Shown piece after piece: positions 1-20,168 of a DNA stretch of 64,000 nt. The notes beneath the pieces were generated by a model, which saw only the letters and a program-made list of their open reading frames with translations, made no database searches and was not told the origin of the DNA. The DNA comes from Beta vulgaris subsp. vulgaris (Eukaryota > Streptophyta > Magnoliopsida > Caryophyllales > Amaranthaceae). The translations under genes were made by a program, and so were the position numbers. The stretch's first letter is position 1. Every line of letters begins with the position of its first letter. Where the stretch lies: NCBI RefSeq assembly GCF_026745355.1, contig NC_079205.1:64336766-64400765 (forward strand), in the 5' to 3' direction.

Positions 1-101
1 AGTAAAGTAGTTAACTGAAATAATTCTAGTAGTATGTAGTATTTATAGAGCCATTTTCCAAAATAAAAAAGACATCAACAAGAAGCCACAAAAAGAAAAA
101 T

Positions 102-10349
<10,248 letters not shown>

Positions 10350-11185
10350 GCAAAAGTTATTACCATAAATAATTTATATGTTATTCACACACGCAACGTT
10401 TTTGGGTGTAACAATCCACAATTTATTGTTTTATTTGTGAAAAGAAACTTAATTGACATGAAATCAATGAAAAAATGACATGAGATTTATGTCATTAGTT
10501 GTATAGTCGATTCATGTCATTCTTGTTGGAGTTTATGTCATTATATATATTACATAATAAGTTATGGTGTAACATGTTATATCCAAGATGCAGTTGTTTA
10601 TTATTTCCTATGTATTTGCAATACTCTATGTCCCAAAGTATATATTGTGAAAAAAACAATTGGCTTAATTAACGGTTTTTTCACCAAATACCCCCGACAA
10701 ATTAAAACATAGAGGGAGTATATTGTAATAACTTCATGCTCTCTAGTGTATTACATAGGTTCTCTCTTCTTTCTCTATATTTCTCTCGTTCTACAAGCTA
10801 CCCTATAGTAGTCAATCTGCCTTGCAGCAGCTTCAGGTGACAAACATGAGCCACCAAAGATTACTAGTGTATGACCAAATGCTTGAAAACAACACAATTA
10901 GTTTAAATCACTGTAAAAAGAAGAGATAATTGTATGTATGGCCACCAAAGTGCTCAGAATTGGAGAATAAGTTTTCAATAGCTACCATAAATTTATGCTA
11001 AATACCATGAGTATAAAAAACAATGCTGTGACAATTTTATTTACCAGGTACTTTTTTTTTTTTGATAGCTTGTAATATTTTCCATTCCATAAGGCTCAAG
11101 GATAGCCAAGATATCTCCAATACATCCTGTTTACCAGGTACTTACATTGTGAAATAGATTAAAATGGCCAAAACGTCTGGAAAAA
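10350..11185. other. Convergent intergenic space between ALDH and helicase 3' ends
   Basis: No gene seen. Apart from a short MITE at 10624-10718 this is AT-rich sequence that must hold the 3' UTRs of both flanking genes. Confidence 0.6.
10624..10718. mobile_element. Short Stowaway-type MITE, about 95 bp
   Basis: CTCTATGTCCCAAAGTATAT at the left and ACATAGAGGGAG at the right, flanked by TA (10622-10623 and 10719-10720). Confidence 0.65.
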
Positions 11186-14100
11186 TCAACTTTCATTACC
11201 GCGCTTCCTTTTCCTGGTTCTACCCTGAGGTACCAAGAAAGCTTCTTTATGCATAATTTCCCACAACTTATCAAACAGCAAGCGCGAATCTTTCTGAATA
11301 AATCGCAATTCCAGATACAAATATAGCGGATCTTCTTTCCATGCTTCTTTCAGCTCAGCAAAGCTATCATTGTTCTACCCCTCAACTTGCTTATAAGATC
11401 TCACTCGTTTCTGACCAATGCTCTGGCTTCAATATGATGCTCGGCAAACTTACCAATAACTTCTTCACAGTTTTTAAGCAAGGTAGGACTTGACCATCAA
11501 GCAAAGCATAGGCGAAACTTTAGTAGTTCTTCATCATCTTCTATTGCACTTTGTCGGTGGAGTTCCCAAGGTGACGACAGAAATATGGAATCACATGATT
11601 GAATACTGATCACAATGAGGATCGTAAACAGGTTTTGGATCTGTCGGAAATTTGCATAATAAAGGCCAGAAAGTTTCGCGCCACTCTGGCTTCAACCGTT
11701 GCTCTGTAAATGTAAGGCCGTTTCGTGCAATTCAACTCATGATACACCAAAAACTCAGGAGGTGCTTCATGGACAGATGACCAGTGACCAAGGAAAACTG
11801 TACATTTAGCCATTGATGATGCCTGATAGCGAATGGCATTGACTTTTCTATCTCCGTCTGATGATTCACTGGCGCTTGTGCGCTTGGCAACCATATCTAT
11901 CCAACCAGCCTATAGCTTCGCACAAGATGTTCTCCTCCTTTTGCGAGAGGGGATACTTATCAAAAGCTACTGCCCAATTATCTTCGACGTCTTTCATGGT
12001 TCCATGAGACCATGAAAAGTCTGGGTGCACCCTGTGATTTCTCTCTTTGAAGACTATATTCAGTAGTTGCTTTCTCAGCTTGGACAATTCTACCATAATT
12101 TTAAGGTTAAGTGTGTTTTCTTTGCAGAATTGAGTTCTGTTCCTAGACTGCTCAAAAAGCTGTAAGTTATAAGCTACTGTCAAAGCATCACTCTTCGGCT
12201 TGGCAAATGTTGCAGAACAACAGTTAGCAGATTCTCTCATTTGTTTCGTCATTGATTTAGCATGCTGGTCTCTGGTTTTCTGGCTGCCCAAAAAACCAGA
12301 ATCATGTTCCTGATCCTGGTCCTCAGAATTGGTTTGACTTCCTTTGTACCTAAATGAATAAGGACTCTCAACGCTCAATGCAGTAGCTGCAGCCACTGCA
12401 TAACCCAAAACCAGATTTGGTCGTACAGAACCCCTCTTTTCTTTCGATAACTGTATGGCCTGCAGGAGCAATCTCGAATGTCGTGGGCTTATTGGATACT
12501 GAGCCATTGTCTTGCCCAAAGGGGTCACCCTACACTTACTATCCAATGCTCCAAGATACATTAAGCGACTCTGTGCTTCCCCTAACGCTTCAGCATCTGG
12601 AGGCGTTGGGAATGGGAATTTTGCAACCTAACATATAAAAAAAATACAATTTGTATCAGAACAGATTTGCGCGTACAATCCAGAAGAGTACATGGTACCA
12701 AAGAAACCATACAATTTTAAAATGCGCAGCATAGCCAGACAATTGTTAGATACAAAGGAGCTCAACCTTATATATTTTTCGTGTCTCTCTTTTATATGCA
12801 TAAGCTGCACAAGATACAAAAGCATGCAAGTAACAAAGAATTATGGCTTTCAAAAAAAAAAAAAAACAATTATTGGTTATTGCCCACATTACTCCTAGAC
12901 TAGGCTTTAGATGATGGAAAATTGTTCTTGACAGAAAAAACAAGAAAAAAAAAAATCACCGAGTGGAGAAGTTTAATAAACTCACATCCATCATCTGTAT
13001 CACCACTATATTTTCCCAAAAGCAAGGCCACTGCTGGCTCCTACTATTTTATTACATACTTCGAATATAAGTTGCCATAATGAATCCTCGACAATTTATC
13101 AATATATGGTGTCAAAAAGACCGATTGTGCATTTAGAATATGTGATCAAACGATTAACCTTTTCCAAACAAGAAGATCCATCAAAAGTAAACATCGGGCA
13201 ATAATAGATATGAAGGACACTGACCTTTCCGATTCCCATAGATTTCAAAAGGAGAACAGCATAATCAAGAGGCATTTTCAAGATATCGGGAGTTGAGAAG
13301 TCCGGAAACAGATTAGTAAAGGCTGCAGAAGAATAGAGGCAATAACAATGACCAGGTCCTGTCCTTCCTGCTCTTCCAGCACGTTGAGAAGCTGATGCCT
13401 TACTTGTCCACTTAATTCTATATGATTCAACACCATTAGATGGATTATACTCCTTCATTTTCCCTTCCAGTGTCAACCACATATTGTATCCCAGGGATTG
13501 TCAAAGAGGTCTCAGCAACATTGGTAGCAACAACAACTCGACGCTCCCCTTCCTTAATTTTCTCAAACACACGAAGCTGAGCAGCTTCTGGAAGCTTAGC
13601 ATAAAGAGGCAAAACATCTAATGGACCAATGACAGGACCCTTTCTCTCTGTGTTTTGCTTAGTCAAGCTGGAAGGCTGACAAGAGCAAACATCCTGGGTT
13701 GCAGGAATTTTCTCGTTTCTGTTGTAATCTGATGATGAAGCAGTCTTTTCTGTCAAATTCTCAAAAGCAGCCCCCAAGGATTCAGAATTCACAGCTTCAG
13801 TAATATCAACAATGTTATTAGCTACTTTACAAGACTTGTGAACTTCAAAATCACTTCCAATATCCAATTCACTATCTTCCCCAGAACTAACGGCAAAATA
13901 TGCATCCCCATTGTCTGATCCATCATCTTCGAAATCACTTCCAATATCTGATTCACTATCTTCCCCGAAGTGAGAGCAAAATACGCGTCTTTTTTGTCTA
14001 ATTTATCCTGACATTCATCATACCAACTGAACCTGTCCATTTGTTGTTTATTTTTGGAGCTTGAAACAGTATTAACGACCTCATCACTATTTTCCGTGCC

Positions 14101-17100
14101 ACTCACTTTAGTTGCCTCAGACTCTTCATTAACCTCAGAACTTCTGGATACAAATTTCATCGAAGCTTGACGAAGCATATGGCACAAAAGCTTTACTTCC
14201 CTTTGGCCAGTAACAAACACCAATATGCCACCTGAAGGTAGCAGCTTGTGAATTTTTAATACTTTCTTATAAGCTTCACCAATATAGTCTATGAGCTCTG
14301 TTTTCTTTGAGAAATGTTTTGTGACAGGAAACTGATTTCCTGGGATGTCTATAACTGGTGTGGATAAAGGGAATATCCGTTTCCCTGAAGTGAAATCCTC
14401 AACCCGCAAGGTAGCACTCATCAAGATCAACTTTATAGGATATATTCTCTCATTAGGCTTATATTTTTCTATTCCATTTTGCTGCTGTTTCTCAGCTTCT
14501 TCCTGAAAAACATTAATCAAAAATAAAGGCTTCTGCCCAGTGATTATCCTAATAACAGATCTTGTGCAGTACCAGTGGGCTTCATTGATATACACTATCA
14601 CTTGAATTTAAGCAACAACTTCGGCTATGTTCAGTTCACATTATTTTTGCTTATTTCAGATCTAATCAGATCAGATCTAATCAGATCAGATCAGATCAGA
14701 AAAAATAAGTTCAGATCAGATCAGTTCAGATTATGCTTATATTTAAAAATCATTATATCTTTCATTACATATTAGTAAAAATTATGATAATTGAATATTA
14801 ATAAAGTACTCATTGAGACGAATCAAACAAGACCCGCATGACTATATTTTTTCTATATATATAAGAAAAATCTAAAAGATAATTTGTAATCAGAAAAAAA
14901 TAAGTTCAGATCAGATCAGATAAGTTCAGATCAGAAAATTTCAAGTGAACTAAACATAGCCTTCATCTTTTATAAACTGATACCAATAATTAGTGTATAT
15001 TCACATAAGCAAAATCATTTATAAGCTTCAAAAGTTCAAAGTAACTCTCATTAGAACACACTCTTTCCTCAACCTAACCATCCTCTCTGCCATAGACATA
15101 CTTGAAACAAGGATCATTCTTTACTTTTGTAAGAAAGAGGTCTGCACTTTCATTTACATTCCCCTACACAATTAATATCGTCTACCACCTACTCTTCAAC
15201 ACAATCCTCATTGAGCTAAATTGGGCTATTTGACCAACCCATCAACTCCAGACTTTCAGAGACAAACTCCACATTATATCTTTTAGGGATATTCGACATT
15301 GTAAGCCTTTACTTTTGCCTTTTTTACATGGTAAGCATTCTTTGAAAAAATCTACATGGTAAGCCTGTACTTTTGTTCTAGCTTATTCCGTAAGCTTAAT
15401 GGTTATAAACGTTTACGGCTATAAGTTTGGGTTTCGAAATTGTCTCGAATTGCGTGCATTGGTTTGCATGCCAAGAAAATTAGTCTGGCTAAAGTTTTAG
15501 AGGTCATTATAACCCTTAGAAGTTTGCAAGCAAATCAAGGCAAACCCGAAGGTTTTTTTTTTCCAAATTTTGACCTCATATGTGACCGCTAAGGATTAAA
15601 AAGACACTTAAAACTTTAGTCGAGCTAAATTTTTAGCACGTAAATCAACGCACGCAAATCGAGGTGATTTTGGAACCCAAACTAACGGCCAAATAACTTA
15701 CGGAATCAGCTAGAACAAAAGTACAGGCTTACCATGTAGAATTTTCTTTAAGAATACTTACCATGTAGAAAAAGCAAAAGTAGAGGCTTACCATATAGAA
15801 TTTCGCTATCTTTTAGGTCAACTTATGCATTAAACCAGTAACAACATTATTTTCTTCTGTTGCTACCAGTAGGTCCAGTATCTCAATATTTTAACTAGAA
15901 TTCATACAAAGTTCATTAGTTGGAGTTATCTAACATTCTTTGATCCAATGAACGATGAAAAAAATTGTTTGAATATTGAACTTCAGCGAAACAAATTTTT
16001 AAAATTTGAAGGTTTGTAGTATCAATCAAATTGAGGCAATTTGTTTCAAGCAAAATTTGGTTGCCTTCAAGAAACAAAACAGCAATTAAATTGTTTTATG
16101 TTACGTCTTGAACCAAGAATATACATATTTATGAATCATAATATTGTAAGAATCGAATTCCTATTCGTTTCGAGTTATATATGTTGTGTTTCAAAAAGTT
16201 AATTTGTTGTTGCATATGATTTATGATAAATGTTGCATATGTTCTAAATCCTAATTTGTTCTCATAGAAACATACTAGTTTTACATTAGATAAGTGTTTC
16301 CACTAGATCCCAATCAGGGCCGACAGAGGGGCGGCGCGACCGGGGCGACCGTGCAGGGCCTCCGCCAGTTAGGGGCCCCAAAATCTGGTATGGTATATTA
16401 TAATGATGCATCAAACAATGACAAGCAAAATTGCTTTGGTTTAGTGGTGAGTGCTTTTAAATAAAAACCTCCAGTCAAGGGTTCAATTCTTCACAATGAC
16501 AATTTTTTGAAAAAGCACACATTAGACATGGAGACACAACAATACTAATAATCCTTTCATTTCCCCTTTTTTTGGCCTTTTCACATTCTTTCCCTCTTAA
16601 CGCATACTTCTATTCTTATTTCTTTTCTTTCCACTTTTTTTTAATATTAATTAATTATATTGTTTCTTCTTTCTTAATCTAGATTATTTTGTTTCTTTGA
16701 AAAAAAAATATACTAGGAGAAAAATTAGTTTTAGCCATCATCTATACTGAGTATTGTATGTACTATGTATATATATGGAAAGACAAAAGAAAGGGTCCAA
16801 TTTTAAAAAATTGCACAGGGCTCCGAAAATCGTTGCCACGGCCTTGATCCCAATAACACAAGGGACTAAATGCGAAAGTCCAACACCAAAATGTGCAAAA
16901 AAAAAACTTGAGAAAGAGTACCTGGCGAAACTTAACAGCACGAGAAAGCATCCCAACAAGTATGTCTGTGTTTAAACTCCTTTCATGAGCCTCATCCAAA
17001 ATTATGACAGAGTAATGCCTCATCATAAAATCACTCTTGAGTTCTTGAAGCATAATCCCATCAGTCATAAACTTGATGGAGCAATTATCTCCAACGCTTC

Positions 17101-17774
17101 TGTCATGCCTGACTTGATAGCCAACCTCCTTACCAAGTTGTAGCCCAAGCTCAAATGCTACTCGTCTTGCTGTAGAGAGCACAGCAACACGACGAGGTTG
17201 GGTTATACCTATCATACCACTTCTCATAGGGCATTTTCCTGAACCATAGCCAGCTACATACAGAAACTGCATATAATTATACAAGTGTGGACGACTAGTA
17301 AAAATCCATTCTATCCTTTACATATAATGTTACTCTAATAATAATACTGCACTAAATGCATGAAAGCAATTTTTTTTGTTCATCTAACCTGAGGAATTTG
17401 AGTGGTCTTGCCACACCCAGTACCTCCAGAGATAATCACAGTAACATTATTGTTTATAGTTTCCATTATTTCTTGCTCCTTCATAATGATTGGAAGCTCC
17501 ATTCTCCCACTTTCCACATCTTTTGGTCGTGAAACATGTATCATACTAGTAACAGTTTCACATCCTACACAATTTCTTGTCTCATAATTTACTTCATCCT
17601 GAACCAGACCCAAAATTATTTATACGTGAAAAATAAAAAGCCATCAATCAAGTTTAATGAAAGTTTAAAGGCAAAATTTTCGAACTCTCATACCTCGACT
17701 GAGAACTCATTCGCTGTTCCTCCTTCTCGCCGGTCGGTTGCCGGCCGTCGGTCCTTCGTTTTCCTTCGCCGCAT
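11186..17774 (-). CDS. FAS4: DEAH-box RNA helicase, FAS4/DEAH13 (DHX37/Dhr1)-like, 5 exons, frameshifted
   Basis: Nucleolar ATP-dependent RNA helicase of the family that remodels U3 snoRNA-pre-rRNA pairing in small-subunit biogenesis. Exons in coding order: 17694-17774, 17389-17598, 16922-17266, 13225-14502, 11186-12627. Visible motifs: [10 protein letters not shown], Ia [61 protein letters not shown], then HA2/OB-type C-terminal sequence ending [12 protein letters not shown]. A long acidic Ser-rich insert lies between motifs IV and V, as in this subfamily. The frame is lost near 13965 (one base short), near 13455 (one extra or two missing), near 11880, and at several places between 11700 and 11380, e.g. 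GATCAG-TATTC near 11612. The first exon (27 codons, start at 17774) is tentative and gives an N-terminus far shorter than usual for the family. Intron 3 (14503-16921) carries three transposons. Confidence 0.8.
13862..13985 (-). repeat. Internal duplication in the helicase acidic insert
   Basis: Two similar segments encode [14 protein letters not shown] and [14 protein letters not shown], about 72 bases apart, each preceded by AYFA. The first coding copy contains the one-base loss near 13965, which is obvious by comparison with the second copy. Confidence 0.75.
14623..14961. mobile_element. MITE with AATCAGATC repeats, helicase intron 3
   Basis: Ends GGCTATGTTCAGTTCAC and GTGAACTAAACATAGCC are inverted and flanked by TTC on both sides (14620-14622, 14962-14964). 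The inside holds many CAGATCAGATC units. A 3-bp duplication suggests a PIF/Harbinger-like origin. Confidence 0.75.
15288..15806. mobile_element. Mutator-like MITE with 11-bp target duplication
   Basis: Inverted arms of roughly 100 bp (TGGTAAGCCTGTACTTTTGT near 15358; ACAAAAGTACAGGCTTACCA near 15717) with a spacer between. The perfect direct repeat TATCTTTTAGG flanks it at 15277-15287 and 15807-15817. A 9-11 bp duplication with long TIRs is the Mutator signature. 519 bp, no ORF. Confidence 0.8.
16317..16850. mobile_element. hAT-like non-autonomous element, with tRNA-like segment
   Basis: The left end GGGCCGACAG and the segment TTAGGGGCCCCAAAATC, and at the right GGGCTCCGAAAATCG and CACGGCCTTGATCC, resemble ends of common plant hAT elements. 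At 16435-16495 there is a tRNA-like stretch with a B box GGGTTCAATTC. The element abuts exon 3 of the helicase (its right end lies about 70 bp from the donor). Borders uncertain. Confidence 0.45.
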
Positions 17775-18051
17775 CGCCGGTCGAATTGCTTTGTTGCTTC
17801 GACTTCTTTCGAGTCTCTCTCCCTTATATCTAGTTTTTTTTTTTAATTAGGAAAGATAATTAATTAGAGACCAATTCCGGCTAAATTACTAGTCTGCAAC
17901 CCTGAATAATGTTCTGGAATTTGAGATGATACTTCACTGAGCTACCACCTCTTTATTATATCTAAGTTTATATAAGAGGCAGAAATCGAAAGCACATGAT
18001 ATGCCACATAAGCATGCCATATATGTTGTTTTAATAAAAAAAAGGGTTATG

Positions 18052-18222
18052 ATATATGCAACCCTTAGGGTTGCATATAAGACATAAATACACTACTTAA
18101 AATGGAAATAAGTTGTGAATTTATGGAAATTTTTTACATCAACCGATGTAATAAATTATCAATTAATGCAACTTATTTCCATTTTTAACTTTTTATATAC
18201 AGCCCTTAGGGCTGCATATAGC
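18052..18222. mobile_element. Small foldback MITE
   Basis: The left arm has ATATGCAACCCTTAGGG, the right arm CCCTTAGGGCTGCATAT. Inside them AAAATGGAAATAAGTTG pairs with CAACTTATTTCCATTTT. About 170 bp, non-coding. Confidence 0.7.
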
Positions 18223-18643
18223 TTTTCTCTAAAAAATATATTAATTTATTAGTTTAAATTATATTATTTTATTTTTATTGCTTACTCGAGGAATTTTGAT
18301 CAAAAGTTTGTATTATTAAAAAATAATCAAAATTTTATATTATTGCGAGAGAACGGGAAACAATTTGTATTATTCTTGTTAAAAATCCTATAAATTTTAT
18401 TTAGATCATGAAATTTGTATAATCACAATTATTATGACCACCTTAAACTTTACCACGCTACCATAAAAAAATACATACTCACGTTCATAGAATGAAAATC
18501 ATACGCACAATGAACACAAAGACTTATACCCATGAGCAACTGAACATGTACCAACAAAGATATACATTTGTTTATTTAACTTGTTAGCCATATACATGTG
18601 CACACCATACTTTACGTACAAGCGTGCACTAGGCGTTGCTAAT

Positions 18644-19023
18644 GGTGTGTTCGACACAAGCTTTCTAAGTAGCTTTTAGTATTTTGACTAGGTCAAAACA
18701 TTAATTAAGAAAAATAGTAGTGTTTGGTAAGTTAGTAACGTAAATAGTAGTGTTATAAGTTGCGTTTTAGTAGTGTTTGTGAAAAGTTACGATTTGTAGC
18801 TTTTGGGATATCGTTTAGTGGTGCATAAAGTATTATATTAAAGTTTTGTTTGAGATTTTAATTAATTATTTGTAAACAACTACTTTGACAACTTTTTTTT
18901 ATTGAATATCAATATCTTATACCACTACTTGGACAGCTAACAACTACACACCAATCACTAACAACTATCAGTACAACTAACAACTAAAAGCTACTACCAC
19001 ATCTATTGTGGCCGAACACGTCC
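18644..19023. mobile_element. Foldback element, about 380 bp
   Basis: The ends GGTGTGTTCGACAC and GGCCGAACACGTCC are roughly inverted, and AGTAGCTTTTAGT near the left recurs inverted near the right (CTAAAAGCTACTAC). No clear target duplication. Confidence 0.5.
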
Positions 19024-19039
19024 TAAATTTCCCCAGATA

Positions 19040-19934
19040 TCTCTATTATATAAGTGAAGGGGGAGACATGGTGTCCTCATTTGAAAATACAAAATTACCC
19101 TTAAGAAAAAGAAAATATTAGGAAAGAAAGAAAATATAAGCTATTTCCATATTAAACAAGCTAAGATTAAAACAAATAATTACCTAATTAAGACACAAGT
19201 AAAAAAAAATGAAATTGATTGAAAAGATCAACACAAAAAAGTTTCAAGACCGTTGATAAAATTAGAATCTTCAATTCAAAAATGGTTACCAAATATTGAT
19301 AATAATAACATTATATTTTCACCGCATATTATTTTATAGAATATCAAACTTATGCAACATATAAAATATTGTTTATTGCCTATTATTTACAATTTCTATC
19401 ATATAAGGAATGGTAAGGTAGTGATAATAGTTATAAAACATTAGCACTCTACCCTTTAAACATATTAAGTTCACTATCATTTTATTTTAAAGAACACAAT
19501 AGTTCAAAATCTACGGTTTTACATGTAAAAACATGTCAATTCAAAAATGAGATGTTTTATTTCACGCACATTATATTGCGTATAAAATCATGATTAAGCA
19601 TAAGTGAATGATTACGCGTGTCCAAAATAAATGCTAAAATCTACTACCTCCGTTCTCTTTTAGTTGCAACGTTTGACAAATTACACTATTCATGTTCTCT
19701 TATTTGACCATATTTATTGATTTATATGTTAAACAAAATATAGTCATGTGGGGTCTTGTTTGATTCGTTTCGATGTAAGCTTTCATAATATCAAATTTTT
19801 ATAATTTTTACTTACATACAATTAGAGATAAAACAATTTGAAATTATACATTGGCAAGCGTGAAAGTCAAAACGTTGCAACTAAATAAAAACAGAGGTAA
19901 TATACACACACGCATCGCGTGCCAAAAATGCTAG
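19040..19934 (+). mobile_element. Non-autonomous Helitron upstream of ORC1
   Basis: Begins TCTCTATTATATAAG after an A and ends with a short GC hairpin (ACGCATCGCGT, 19910-19920), then AAAAATGCTAG followed by T. The 5' TC, the 3' hairpin, the CTAG end and insertion between A and T are the Helitron hallmarks. 895 bp, no Rep/helicase ORF. A Stowaway MITE is nested in it. Confidence 0.8.
19647..19897. mobile_element. Stowaway-type MITE nested in the Helitron
   Basis: CCTCCGTTCTCTTTTAGTTG at the left and CAACTAAATAAAAACAGAGG at the right, with TA on both sides (19645-19646, 19898-19899). Confidence 0.75.
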
Positions 19935-19950
19935 TGGACCATAGTCAAAG

Positions 19951-20016
19951 CTCAACGGCTCTAATCTCTAAAGGTCAAAGGATACCCATATAAAGAGGAG
20001 GAAAGCTTTTCCCGCC
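19951..20016 (+). promoter_or_regulatory. ORC1 core promoter: TATA box and E2F site
   Basis: TATAAAG at 19989-19995 and a consensus E2F site TTTCCCGCC at 20008-20016, about 150 bp before the ATG. CTCAACGGCT at 19951-19960 resembles a Myb/MSA core. E2F control of ORC1 at G1/S is established in plants. The E2F site lies just downstream of the TATA box, so it is near or at the expected transcription start. Confidence 0.7.
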
Positions 20017-20168
20017 AAATTCATACTTTCTCTTTCTACGCTCTACTGCCTCTACACTATCACTATCCACCTTCTTCCTCATTTTTTCATTGCTTTCACT
20101 CTATCTCTCTTCCCATTTTCTCTCCTAAAATTAACCTTCTTCTTCTCACCATCACTTGCAGAGCTTCA

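Larger units (their letters stand above)
17775..20168. other. Divergent intergenic region, helicase and ORC1
   Basis: The two genes face away from each other over 2.4 kb. About 60% is transposon: foldback at 18052-18222, foldback at 18644-19023, Helitron at 19040-19934. The rest is AT-rich. No N-terminal helicase exon was recognised here on the minus strand. Confidence 0.6.

Noticed and set aside
14660..14740. GATC-rich array as a regulatory site
   Set aside because: The CAGATCAGATC words are the interior of a MITE seen also in part elsewhere; no evidence of a binding site.
18052..18222. Telomere-like AACCCTTAGGGTT words
   Set aside because: Only single palindromic copies at MITE ends, not an array of CCCTAAA repeats.
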